Shown in pieces: positions 1 to 7,666 of a stretch of DNA of 64,000 nucleotides. The DNA is from Nocardia araoensis NBRC 100135 (GTDB taxonomy: Bacteria; Actinomycetota; Actinomycetes; Mycobacteriales; Mycobacteriaceae): assembly GCF_000308435.1 (NCBI RefSeq), contig NZ_BAFR01000351.1, positions 1 to 64,000 of the forward strand. The letters are read 5' to 3'. A model generated the notes under the pieces. The model searched no databases and had not been told where the DNA came from. It was given only the letters and a program-made list of their open reading frames with translations. Each line of letters begins with the position of its first letter. The stretch's first letter is position 1. The position numbers and the translations under genes are program-made.

Positions 1-816
1 GCCACGGCGCGGGCGGTCCCCGATCGGGACGAGCCGATCCTGTCGGTGCGCGACGTCGGCGTCACCTATGGGGCGGTGCAGGCAGCCACCGCCGTCACCT
101 TCGACGTGCGGCCGGGCGAGATCGTCGGGCTCATCGGCCCCAACGGTGCGGGCAAGACGACGGTCATCGACGCGGTCACCGGTTTCGCCGCTGCGACCGG
201 GACGGTGTCCCTGGCGGGCACTCCGCTGGCCGGGCGCCCACCACACGCGCGCAGCCGGGCCGGACTTGGCCGCACTTTCCAGGACGTCGAGCTGTACGAC
301 GATCTGACGGTCGCCGAGAACGTTCGGGTAGGTGCGGCGCGCTCGCGATCCGAACAACCGGTCGAGCAGCGGGTCTCCCGCACGCTGGCCGTCTTCGGCA
401 TCGGCGAGCTCGCCGGACGGGAGGCCGGGCTGTTGTCACAGGGGCAGCGTCAGCTGGTGTCCATGGCGCGGGTCCTCGCCGCCGAACCCGCGGTCGCCCT
501 GCTGGACGAACCCGCGGCCGGCCTGGACAACGCCGAGAGCCGGTGGCTGGGCGAGAAATTGCGCGCCGTCGCCGCCGACGGCACCGGAATCCTGCTGGTC
601 GATCACGACATGGAGCTGGTGCTCACGGTGTGTGACCGAGTCATCGTGCTGGACCTGGGCGCCGTCATCGCCACCGGGACACCCGAGGAGATCCGCTCCC
701 ATCCCGAGGTGCTGCGGGCCTACCTCGGCGTGCCGGCCGACGCCGTCGACCTCGACCACGAAGCGGTCCCGGCGTTGCACGCCCGCCCGCTCACCACCCA
801 GGAGGCCCCGCTGTGA
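1..816 (+). CDS. Branched-chain-type ABC transporter ATP-binding protein (LivG-like), 5' partial
   Basis: Cytoplasmic ATPase of a branched-chain amino acid/amide-type importer. The reading frame is open from base 1, and the residues before the GTG at 46 (ILSVRDVGVTYG) are the normal beginning of an ABC domain, so the true start lies left of the window. The gene could even be fused to an upstream permease, as LivM-LivG fusions are known. Walker A GPNGAGKTT, the signature region LSQGQRQL, Walker B ALLDEP and the switch histidine in LVDHDMELV are all visible, as is the C-terminal LivG-type tail. It overlaps the next ATPase gene by four bases (GTGA), so the two are cotranscribed and translationally coupled. 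The substrate cannot be deduced from the ATPase alone. Confidence 0.9.
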   Translation, partial: ATARAVPDRDEPILSVRDVGVTYGAVQAATAVTFDVRPGEIVGLIGPNGAGKTTVIDAVTGFAAATGTVSLAGTPLAGRPPHARSRAGLGRTFQDVELYDDLTVAENVRVGAARSRSEQPVEQRVSRTLAVFGIGELAGREAGLLSQGQRQLVSMARVLAAEPAVALLDEPAAGLDNAESRWLGEKLRAVAADGTGILLVDHDMELVLTVCDRVIVLDLGAVIATGTPEEIRSHPEVLRAYLGVPADAVDLDHEAVPALHARPLTTQEAPL

Positions 817-1544
817 CCACGCTGGAATGCCGCGGTGTGACCGCAGGCTATCTGAAGGAACGCCCGTGCGTGCGCGAGGTCGACCTGACGCTCGAGCAGG
901 GCGAGATCACCTGCCTGCTCGGCCCGAACGGCGCCGGTAAGACAACTCTGCTGGAGACGCTGGCCGGGCTGCTCCCGCATACCGGCGGCGAGGTCAGGGT
1001 CAGCGGCCGGAACGTGCACAGCGGCCGCCCGCGCGACGCGGTACGGGCGGGAATGGTGCTGGTGCCCGACGATCGGGCCTTGTTCCGCCAGCTGAGCGCC
1101 CGGCAGAACCTTCTGCTGGCGATCACCGAGCGGTCGCGGCGACGCACCGGGCTGCGCCAAGTGCTGGAGTACTTCCCCGCGCTGGAGAAGCGGCTGCCGG
1201 TGGCCGCCGGGCGCCTCTCCGGCGGCGAGCAGCAGATGCTGGCCATCGCCCGGGCCATTCTGCAACGGCCCGCGGTGCTGCTCATCGATGAGCTGAGCAT
1301 GGGCTTGGCCCCGGTCATCGTCAGCGAAATCCTGGATGTGCTGAAGCAGCTCGCCGACACCGAGGGCACCAGCGTGCTGCTGGTGGAACAGCACGTGCAC
1401 TTGGCGCTCGGCGTCGCCGACAGGGCTGTCGTCCTGGTGCACGGACGGATTGCCGACCAGGGCAGCGCGGCGGAGCTACGCGACGACCCCGGCCGGGTCG
1501 AACGCGCTTACCTCGGCGCCGACGCGGCGGTGAGCGCGCACTGA
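813..1544 (+). CDS. Branched-chain-type ABC transporter ATP-binding protein (LivF-like)
   Basis: Second ATPase of the same importer, 243 residues, the usual LivF length. Walker A GPNGAGKTT, signature LSGGEQQM, Walker B VLLIDE and the LivF hallmark ELSMGLAP are present, followed by the H-loop LLVEQHVH. The GTG start at 813 overlaps the stop of the preceding ATPase gene (GTGA). It is the last gene of the operon: a strong hairpin follows at once and the next gene is convergent. The steroid-type genes to the right might suggest uptake of a degradation substrate, but that rests on adjacency only. Confidence 0.92.
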   Translation: MTTLECRGVTAGYLKERPCVREVDLTLEQGEITCLLGPNGAGKTTLLETLAGLLPHTGGEVRVSGRNVHSGRPRDAVRAGMVLVPDDRALFRQLSARQNLLLAITERSRRRTGLRQVLEYFPALEKRLPVAAGRLSGGEQQMLAIARAILQRPAVLLIDELSMGLAPVIVSEILDVLKQLADTEGTSVLLVEQHVHLALGVADRAVVLVHGRIADQGSAAELRDDPGRVERAYLGADAAVSAH

Positions 1545-1552
1545 CGCCGGAA

Positions 1553-1592
1553 CGACAGGCGAGCCACCGCGTAATGCGGTGGCTCGCTGTCG
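1553..1592. terminator. Strong bidirectional hairpin terminator
   Basis: GCGAGCCACCGC (1559-1570) and GCGGTGGCTCGC (1576-1587) pair perfectly over 12 bp around a 5-base loop. The stem continues for 5 bp past a single bulged G. It sits between the convergent LivF-like and NTF2-like genes and probably serves both. Confidence 0.85.
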
Positions 1593-1608
1593 TTGTGGCA
1601 GGAACAGG

Positions 1609-2124
1609 TCAGGAGGCGGCAGCCGCAGCGGCCTGCGGCTTACACCACTCGAGTTCGCCCTCGCTCAAGGTGCCCAGTTCCATGGCGCGCTGGATCCACT
1701 TCGGGACCAGTTCGACGAACTCGGCCGGGTTGTAGATGTCCTCCTCTTTGGAGAACTTCCCGTCACCGGCGTAGGTGAGGATGCTGATGTTGTCCGCGCC
1801 CATCCGCGAGCCGTCGCCCGGATCACGCATCAGGTTGTTCAGCTTCACCACGATCACACCGTTGACCTCATCGATCAGGTGCCAGTAGTCCGGGAACGAT
1901 GTCATCGCCGCGCCGGGGAACGTCGCCAGCGTCGGCTCGACCCACGCCCAGATGGCATCGCGGCCCTTCAGCACGCCGACCATTTGCTCGTGGTACTCGG
2001 CGTCGGCGGTGAACAGCTCGACGAATTCACGCCAGCTGCCTTCGCCCGCGGCGGCGCGGGCAACGGTCGAATGCCACGTGCGGTAAGCCTTTTCCAGTTC
2101 TTCTCTGCTCCAGGTGTTGCTCAT
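1609..2124 (-). CDS. NTF2-like (SnoaL/ketosteroid isomerase fold) protein
   Basis: A 171-residue protein of the NTF2-like alpha+beta-barrel superfamily. It has an N-terminal helix with a typical FTADAEYHEQMVGVLKGRDA segment (about residues 38-57), then the DIYNPAEFVE strand and a helical C-terminus ending in an Ala-rich tail. The family includes ketosteroid isomerases and polyketide cyclases but also many non-enzymatic members. I could not identify the isomerase Tyr/Asp/Asp triad with certainty, so the activity is unknown. It is divergently transcribed from a KstD-like flavoprotein across a 150-bp region holding a 34-bp inverted repeat, so co-regulation with steroid-type catabolism is likely. 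Confidence 0.8.
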   Translation of the reverse strand: MSNTWSREELEKAYRTWHSTVARAAAGEGSWREFVELFTADAEYHEQMVGVLKGRDAIWAWVEPTLATFPGAAMTSFPDYWHLIDEVNGVIVVKLNNLMRDPGDGSRMGADNISILTYAGDGKFSKEEDIYNPAEFVELVPKWIQRAMELGTLSEGELEWCKPQAAAAAAS

Positions 2125-2166
2125 GCCCGGACGCTAGACAACTGCTTATCCGCACGGCGGCGGCGG

Positions 2167-2200
2167 TTTCCAGTGAGCGGGATCTCCCGCTGAATGGAAA
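2167..2200. promoter_or_regulatory. Long inverted repeat, candidate operator for the steroid-type cluster
   Basis: The left arm TTTCCAGTGAGCGGGA (2167-2182) and right arm TCCCGCTGAATGGAAA (2185-2200) are reverse complements at 14 of 16 positions and are separated by TC. It lies in the divergent promoter between the NTF2-like gene and the KstD-like gene, where one bound dimer could control both. A copy of the right half recurs at 5204-5219. It does not match the KstR or KstR2 consensus as I remember them. Confidence 0.65.
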
Positions 2201-2275
2201 GTCGAGCGGGTCCCTGCGGGCATCGAACTTACCGTGAGGCGTTCCAGCCGATCTCTGAGAGTGGAGTTCTCGATC

Positions 2276-3973
2276 ATGGCGAAGAAGCCGATGCCCCCGC
2301 TCACCATCGCCAGCGATACGACTGTCGATCTTCTCGTCGTGGGGTCTGGTACCGGCATGGCCGCCGCGCTCACCGCGCACGAATCCGGACTGTCCGCTCT
2401 CATCGTGGAGAAGACCGCCTACGTCGGTGGCTCCACCGCACGCTCCGGCGGTGCCTTCTGGATCCCCGGAAGCTCGATCCTGCCCGACAACGGGCCTGCC
2501 GCGCTGGCCGAGGCGCGGACGTACATCGAAGCGGTAGTGGGGGATTCCGCCCCTGCTGAGCGCGGCGAGGCGTTCCTCGAGTCCGGACCGTCGACGGTCG
2601 CGATGCTGGAGCGCACGACACCGATGCGTTTCTTCTGGGCGCGGGGCTACTCCGATTACCACCCGGAGGAGCCCGGCGGCCGGGCTGAGGGCCGCACCTG
2701 CGAGTGCCGCCCGTTCGACGCCTCGGTGCTGGGCGCGGAGCGGCCGCGGCTGCGGGCGGGCGTGATGAAGGCATCGTTCCCGATGCCGGTGACCGGCATC
2801 GACTACAAATGGATGAACCTGGTCGCGCGCAAACCGCTCAAGGCGTTTTCCCGCATCCTGCGCCGGGCGTCGTTGGGTATCGGCGGCATGCTGATCGGTC
2901 GTGAGTACGTGGCAGGAGGGCAGGCGCTCGCGGCGGGCCTTTTCGCGGGCGTGCTGCGGGCGGGTATTCCGGTGTGGACCGAGACGAGCCTGGTACGCCT
3001 GATCCAGGACGGCGATCGAGTGACCGGTGCGGTGCTGAGTCAAGGCGGTAAGGAGATCACCGTGACCGCGCGGAGCGGCGTGGTTCTCGCCGCTGGCGGG
3101 TTCGACCATGACATGGTTGCCCGGCACAAGTTCCAGTCGCCCGAGCTCGAGGACGATGCCAGCCTCGGCTCCGAGGGCAACACCGGTGATGCCATCGTCG
3201 CCGCGCAGGAGCTCGGCGCTGCCATCGCGCTGATGGACCAGGCGTGGTGGTTCCCCGCCTTCGCGGCACTGCCAGGCGCCGCTCCGCAGGTCATGCTCGC
3301 CGAACGCTCCTTGCCGGGCTCGTTCGTCATCGATCAGACGGGCCGCCGTTTCATCAACGAGGCGACCGACTACATGTCCTTCGGTCAGGCGCTGCTGGAG
3401 CGGGAGCGGCGCGGCGACCCGGCCGAGCAGATGTGGCTGGTGTTCGACCAGCGGTACCGCAACAGCTACATCATGGCAGGCCGCGCATTCCCGAAGCAGC
3501 CGTTGCCGGAGTCCTGGTACGAGGCCGGAATCGCCTACCGGGCCGACGATCCCGCCGCACTGGCCCGAGCGATCGGTGTGCCCGAGGCGGCCCTCACCGA
3601 GACGTTCCGCGAGATCAACCGGTACGCCGAGAGCGGTACCGATCCGGATTTCGCGCGCGGTGAGAGCGCCTACGACCGCTACTACGGCGACCCGACGGTT
3701 TCCCCGAACCCGAATTTGGCGCCGCTGGACACCGCGCCGTTCTACGCGGTGAAGATGGTCCTCAGCGACCTCGGTACCTGCGGTGGCGTAGTGGCCGACC
3801 GGAATGCGCGGGTACTGCGCGAGGACGGCAGTGTCATCGAGGGCCTGTACGCCATCGGCAACACCGCCGCGAACGCTTTCGGCGCAACCTATCCCGGCGC
3901 AGGCGCCACCATCGGCCAAGGCCTCGTCTATGGCTATATCGCTGCGCGGCACGCGGCGGAACAGGTGCGTTGA
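2276..3973 (+). CDS. FAD-dependent dehydrogenase, 3-ketosteroid-delta1-dehydrogenase (KstD) family
   Basis: A cytoplasmic flavoprotein of the succinate dehydrogenase/KstD superfamily. The ATG at 2276 gives 565 residues, normal for KstD. An open frame runs further upstream to 2234, but the ATG starts just before the nucleotide-binding fold. The N-terminal dinucleotide motif GSGTGMAAALTAHESG, the GGSTARSGGAFW segment and the C-terminal FAD/substrate signature around YPGAGATIGQGLVYGYIAARHA are family hallmarks. Known members insert a delta-1 double bond into ring A of 3-ketosteroids. Here the substrate is inferred from the family and from the KshA homologue 2 kb away, so a related keto-substrate remains possible. 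Confidence 0.85.
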   Translation: MAKKPMPPLTIASDTTVDLLVVGSGTGMAAALTAHESGLSALIVEKTAYVGGSTARSGGAFWIPGSSILPDNGPAALAEARTYIEAVVGDSAPAERGEAFLESGPSTVAMLERTTPMRFFWARGYSDYHPEEPGGRAEGRTCECRPFDASVLGAERPRLRAGVMKASFPMPVTGIDYKWMNLVARKPLKAFSRILRRASLGIGGMLIGREYVAGGQALAAGLFAGVLRAGIPVWTETSLVRLIQDGDRVTGAVLSQGGKEITVTARSGVVLAAGGFDHDMVARHKFQSPELEDDASLGSEGNTGDAIVAAQELGAAIALMDQAWWFPAFAALPGAAPQVMLAERSLPGSFVIDQTGRRFINEATDYMSFGQALLERERRGDPAEQMWLVFDQRYRNSYIMAGRAFPKQPLPESWYEAGIAYRADDPAALARAIGVPEAALTETFREINRYAESGTDPDFARGESAYDRYYGDPTVSPNPNLAPLDTAPFYAVKMVLSDLGTCGGVVADRNARVLREDGSVIEGLYAIGNTAANAFGATYPGAGATIGQGLVYGYIAARHAAEQVR

Positions 3974-4298
3974 CGACCCGCGCCGTCGATCGGCCACTCC
4001 GAACGACGGCGCTCGGCCGGAGACTCGTTGCGGAGGCCGCCAGCCGACGGCCCCGATGGTCAATCGGTGTCACCGGTGATCACGCGCGCGGCGTCTGCCT
4101 CGGCTCCAGCAGGATTCGGCTGGGCGACGTGGAGCCCCATCGATACGTTGCTGGTCCCTGAGAGGTCGGACGTTTCTTGGTGGCGCAACCGCCGAATTCG
4201 AGTCCCATGCCGCAGTGCTGAGCCATCGTTCCGGCTGTCTTCGCAGCCTCGAGCAATGGCTCAGCCGCGCGGCCTCGACCGCCGGAGAGCTACCAGGG
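3974..4298. other. Intergenic stretch without a recognisable gene
   Basis: 325 bp between the convergent KstD-like gene and the frameshifted SDR. The short open frames on both strands have no family signature. I see no clear terminator hairpin. Confidence 0.5.
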
Positions 4299-5107
4299 TC
4301 ACACGTGCGTGCCGCCGTCGACGCGCACCTCCGTTCCGGTGATGAAGTAGGCATCGGGGGAGCCGAGCATCGCCACGACCGCGGCGACGGAGTCGGGTCC
4401 GGCGAAGACGGCACCGCCGGGAAGCGGCAGCGTCGGCGTGATCTTGGTGAACAGTTTGAAGTCGGCGTCGGCGGGCAGGCCGGGCCCGATGCTCTGTTTG
4501 GCCTCGCCGGTGCCGTCGGTCATTCCGGAGGAGATCGACCCCGGCTGCACGCTGTTGAACCGGATGCCCTCGGCACTGAACTCCAGCGCCAACGCGTGCG
4601 TCATCGCCTGGATACCGGCCTTCGACGCGGCGTACGCGGACACTGTAGGGATGCGCGAACACCGCCGACGGTGGAGCTGAAGTTGACCACCGCCGGGCCG
4701 GTGCCGGGTCGCAGCGCGGGGATCGACTCCCGGGTCACCAGGAAGGTGCCGACCAGGTTGATCCGCAATATTTGCTCGAACTCGGCCAGAGTGGTCTGCT
4801 CGAAGTGCGCGGAGCGCAATACCCCCGCCGCGTTGACCAGCGTGTCCAGTCCGCCGAGCCACCGGATCGCGTCGGTGACGCCTGCGCGCACGGACTCTTC
4901 CTCGCTGATGTCCACGACGACGGTGTGCAGGCGTTCGCCGGCGTCCCCGGCCTTGGCGACGGTGTCGCGCAGACCGGCCGCACTGATGTCCGCGGCCACC
5001 ACTCGACCTCCCTCGGCGAGAATGCGCAGCACACTGGCCTGGCCGATGCCGGAACCGCCGCCGGTGACGAGGACACGGCGGCCGGTGTAGCGCTGAAGCT
5101 GGGACAT
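4299..5107 (-). pseudogene. SDR-family oxidoreductase with a frameshift
   Basis: A classical short-chain dehydrogenase split over two frames. The first frame starts at 5107 and carries the cofactor motif TGGGSGIGQA, the NAAG motif (here LVNAAGVLRS) and the SS of the active-site strand (VVNFSSTVGGV). Homology then continues in another frame from about 4650 with SAYAASKAG (catalytic Tyr and Lys), NSVQPG and the C-terminal ITGTEVRVDGG. One missing base near 4645-4655 restores a single protein of about 270 residues, the usual SDR size. This is either a real pseudogene or a sequencing error. It is divergent from a KstD remnant across a region containing a copy of the cluster operator half-site. 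Confidence 0.85.
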
Positions 5108-5203
5108 GCGAGTTTCTCCTGTTTCGGTGAGCGGCGGTGCCGACCGGACCGGACGGCCCGACCGTTGAGAGTGGCGCGCCGCACGGGTCCATCGGCCGAC
5201 GCG

Positions 5204-5219
5204 TCCCGCTGAGTGGACA
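5204..5219. promoter_or_regulatory. Single half-site of the cluster operator
   Basis: TCCCGCTGAGTGGACA matches the right arm of the 2167-2200 repeat at 14 of 16 positions. It lies about 100 bp upstream of the SDR start (minus strand) and about 150 bp upstream of the KstD remnant (plus strand). No second arm is seen here. Confidence 0.45.
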
Positions 5220-5372
5220 GCGTCCGCGCAGTCGGCTACGCAGCAGCATTCTGCGGGCCCTCACCTGGTGTCTCGATGAGCGGAACGGGCCGGTCCGGGC
5301 AGTAGTGCGGCTGCCTAGCATCGGCGCACCCGGTGACGCCGCTGTCACTTGGGACGACGGGAGGCGTGACCG

Positions 5373-5493
5373 ATGAGCTGGGTCGATTCCGCGGTGCAGT
5401 GGGACGAACGATGCGACGTGCTGGTGATCGGCTCGGGCGGCGGCGCGCTGACCGGCGCCCGCGAAGGTCTGCGCGTCACGGTGATCGAAGCCA
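5373..5493 (+). pseudogene. N-terminal remnant of a KstD-family FAD dehydrogenase
   Basis: The first 40 codons read as the beginning of a second KstD-like flavoprotein: MSWVDSAVQWDERCDVLVIG, then SGGGALTGA and REGLRVTVIEA. The usual few residues between GALTGA and the REGL helix are missing, and after VIEA homology stops in a 15-bp hairpin. The frame then runs on without meaning to about 5666. About 500 residues of the protein are absent. The promoter-proximal region, including the operator half-site, survives. It is probably a deletion product. Confidence 0.75.
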
Positions 5494-5494
5494 A

Positions 5495-5527
5495 GAGCCG
5501 GAACCCGCGTCACGCGGGTTCCGGCTC
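5495..5527. terminator. Perfect 15-16 bp hairpin
   Basis: GAGCCGGAACCCGCGT (5495-5510) and ACGCGGGTTCCGGCTC (5512-5527) are exact reverse complements. It lies 38 bp downstream of the small Cys protein stop on the minus strand, so it most likely terminates the kshA transcript. It also marks the point where the KstD remnant loses homology. Confidence 0.7.
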
Positions 5528-5564
5528 CGGTGTGTGCAGTACAGGCGACCTGTCGGCTACCGGA

Positions 5565-5846
5565 TCAGCTAGGGGCGGTCCGTGCTTCCGGCTCCGCGGG
5601 AATCCGGAGTTCTCCGCAGGTCGCCGCCGCTGCGATGGCATCGCGCAGCCGGCCGCAGCCCGGTAGCGAGGGGCCATTGCCCACCGCGTCCCGGAGCTCG
5701 GGGCAGCGGGCGGCCGCGTCGGCGTTCCACTGCACGCTGGTCTGCTGCCAGCTGGCCTTGCGAACGAGCACGCCTGCGCCGCAGTGCTCGCACCGCACCG
5801 GCGCCATCGGCACCTCGTTCAGCCGTTCGTCGATGCGCGGCGGCAT
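5565..5846 (-). CDS. Small cysteine-containing protein translationally coupled to kshA
   Basis: A 93-residue protein whose ATG shares one base with the kshA stop codon (TGATG), a typical coupling arrangement. A CEHC pair (Cys19, Cys22) followed by Gly suggests a zinc-ribbon- or rubredoxin-like knuckle, and three further cysteines follow (48, 64, 77). The middle reads ASWQQTSVQW. I do not recognise the family. The operon position suggests an accessory role with the Rieske oxygenase (metal delivery, electron transfer or regulation), but there is no sequence proof. It is not the KshB reductase, which is much larger and has FAD and NAD domains. Confidence 0.7.
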   Translation of the reverse strand: MPPRIDERLNEVPMAPVRCEHCGAGVLVRKASWQQTSVQWNADAAARCPELRDAVGNGPSLPGCGRLRDAIAAAATCGELRIPAEPEARTAPS

Positions 5847-7015
5847 CAGGCCGAAGCCTCGGCGGAGCCGGTCGGGGCGGCCAGATCGGCGCGCGCGGCG
5901 AGATTGGCGCGGATCTCGGCCTGCCATGCCTCCACCGGCCGGGTGGTGTCCAGTTCGAACTCGAAGCGGTCCACCATTTCCGGGGTCACATCGGCGGCGT
6001 CGACGTAGAACTGCTCGTACCAGCGGCGCAACTGGTAGACCGGGCCGTCCTCCTCGCACAGCAGCGGATTGTCGATGCGGGCCTTGTTCTTCCAGATCAC
6101 CACGTCCTGCTCGAACCCGACCTTCACCCAGTCGCCCAGGGCGATCGCCGTCGCCATCGCGTGCTCCTCAGGCAGGTTCTGCGACTTCTTGACGATGATG
6201 CCGTACTGCAGCACGAACGAGTTGGCATCGATCGGGTAGTGGCAGTTGAGCAGGACCGTGTGATGATCGCCCTGCTCGTAGTGGTATGTCAGGTCGTCGA
6301 TCATGAAGGACGGCCCGTAGTACGACGCGACCGACGAAGTTCCCAGCAGCGTGGGAGCGCCTTCGGGGCCGGGCAAGTCCTCGCGCGCCCCGCTCTTGAA
6401 GTATTGCGTGGCGATGTGGCCCTCGAACACATTCTTGAAATAGGTCGGCAGCGAACCGTGGATGTAGAAGAAGTGCGCCATGTCCACGACGTTGTCGATG
6501 ATCTCCCGGCAGTTGGTGTTCACGACGGTGCGGTACCAGTGCCAGTCGGTCCACTCGTCGCTGGTCGCGCCGTCGATCCGGGGAATGGCGACATCCGGGG
6601 TGGGCTTCTTGCCCTCCGGGTCGTTCCACACGAACAGCATTCCGTCTTGCTCGAGCGCGTGCCAGGTCCGCGTCCGGGCCAGCGGCGGCACCCGGCGGCC
6701 GTAGGGGATCTCCTTGCAGCGGCCGTCACCGCCCCAGCGCCAGTCGTGGAAGGGGCAGGCGACGGCATCGCCCTTGACGGTGCCCTGACTGAGGTCGCCG
6801 CCCATGTGCCTGCAGTAGGCGTCGAGCACGTTGAGCGTGCCGTTCTCGCCGCGGAAAACCACGAGCTTGGTGCCGAAAGCCTCGATGGCGTGCGGTTTGC
6901 CGTCGGCGAAATCGCGGATCAGTCCGAGGCAGTGCCAGCCGCGCGCGAAACGCGACGGCGCCGCTGCTGCTTCGATACTGCGGACTTCCTGCGATTGCTG
7001 CTGAACCGGATTCAT
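5846..7015 (-). CDS. kshA: Rieske non-heme iron oxygenase, 3-ketosteroid 9-alpha-hydroxylase oxygenase component
   Basis: The terminal oxygenase that hydroxylates C9 of 3-ketosteroids, which together with KstD opens ring B. The ATG at 7015 follows AGGAGG at ideal spacing and gives 389 residues, the length of mycobacterial KshA. The Rieske ligands are Cys68-x-His70 (YCRHMGG) and Cys87/His90 (CPFHDW). Then come the mononuclear iron region NVVDMAHFFYIH and the KshA-like PTYFKNVFEGH and DNPLLCEEDGPVYQLRRWYE segments. The family match is very strong. No KshB-type reductase gene is in the window, so electrons must come from a partner encoded elsewhere. CGCAAGCG (7040-7047) and CGCTTGCG (7073-7080) form an inverted repeat just upstream. 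Confidence 0.92.
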   Translation of the reverse strand: MNPVQQQSQEVRSIEAAAAPSRFARGWHCLGLIRDFADGKPHAIEAFGTKLVVFRGENGTLNVLDAYCRHMGGDLSQGTVKGDAVACPFHDWRWGGDGRCKEIPYGRRVPPLARTRTWHALEQDGMLFVWNDPEGKKPTPDVAIPRIDGATSDEWTDWHWYRTVVNTNCREIIDNVVDMAHFFYIHGSLPTYFKNVFEGHIATQYFKSGAREDLPGPEGAPTLLGTSSVASYYGPSFMIDDLTYHYEQGDHHTVLLNCHYPIDANSFVLQYGIIVKKSQNLPEEHAMATAIALGDWVKVGFEQDVVIWKNKARIDNPLLCEEDGPVYQLRRWYEQFYVDAADVTPEMVDRFEFELDTTRPVEAWQAEIRANLAARADLAAPTGSAEASA

Positions 7016-7120
7016 GTCCACCCTCCTGGGATGAGAGAACGCAAGCGAGCTTGTTGGGCCGCGATGCACGGCCGCTTGCGCTGCGAACTCGTTCTAGCAG
7101 TCGGGGTGTGGCCGATCGGG

Positions 7121-7140
7121 GAGTGATTTCACTCACTGGG
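7121..7140. promoter_or_regulatory. Palindrome upstream of kshA, related to the cluster operator
   Basis: GAGTGA-TT-TCACTC (7121-7134) is a perfect palindrome. Read on the minus strand, 7131-7140 is CCCAGTGAGT, sharing CCAGTGAG with the left arm of the 2167-2200 repeat. It lies about 110 bp upstream of the kshA start. Confidence 0.4.
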
Positions 7141-7462
7141 ACGGTGGCGCCTCGGGCTGTTCACGGCCGAACACCACTTGGCCTACTACAGTGAACTGCG
7201 CGAGGGCGACTCCTTCTCGGTACACGCGCGGGTGCTGGATCGCAGCGACAAGGCCGTGCACATGATGACCTTCCTCCTCGACCGGGAGCGGGACAGATTG
7301 TCCAACACCCTGGAGATCCTGCTCGTCCATGTCGACCTCGAGCAGCGACGTGCGACGCCGTTGCCGCGCGACATCGCGACCGCCCTCGACGGTTTCCTCG
7401 CGATGTCGGCCGCACTCGGCTGGGATGCTCCGACCTGTGGGGCGATGCGCATCCGGCGGTGA
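7127..7462 (+). pseudogene. C-terminal remnant of a hot-dog thioesterase
   Basis: The open frame from an in-frame stop at 7124 reads LGLFTAEHHLAYYSELREGD, HARVLDRSDKAVH, NTLEILLVHVDLEQRRATP and ends CGAMRIRR. This is the second half of acyl-CoA thioesterases of the FadM/carnitine-associated group. The N-terminal half, with the first strand and catalytic region, is missing, and no good start with an RBS exists (only a TTG at 7178). Truncation appears to have occurred exactly in the kshA promoter region. It is probably non-functional. Confidence 0.65.
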
Positions 7463-7666
7463 CGGCGGACAGCCGGCCGAGAGGGCGGGTCAGAGGTCCG
7501 ACTTCGTTCGGGTGTCGTCATCGTCCTCGATTGGCGTGTCGGGACGCACCGCCACGTCATCCCGTTACGGTGCGGAGGTCGACCACAAAGGACTGCCTGG
7601 CGGCTGGCGGGTAGGAGTTCCCTGGCAGCCGGGCACTGGCGTAGCCCGATTGAGAGGATCTGAACC

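Noticed and set aside
2027-4063. 678-codon minus-strand open frame opposite the KstD-like gene
   Set aside because: Antisense shadow of a high-GC gene; Arg/His/Gly-rich with no family motif, while the plus-strand frame is a clear flavoprotein.
5565-5846. KshB reductase or ferredoxin partner for KshA
   Set aside because: At 93 residues it lacks FAD and NAD domains and the Cys spacing is not a plant-type [2Fe-2S] pattern.
7040-7080. KstR2-type operator before kshA (CAAG..CTTG)
   Set aside because: CAAGCGAGCTTG has a 4-bp gap between CAAG and CTTG instead of the 2-bp gap of the consensus; only an unassigned inverted repeat is recorded.
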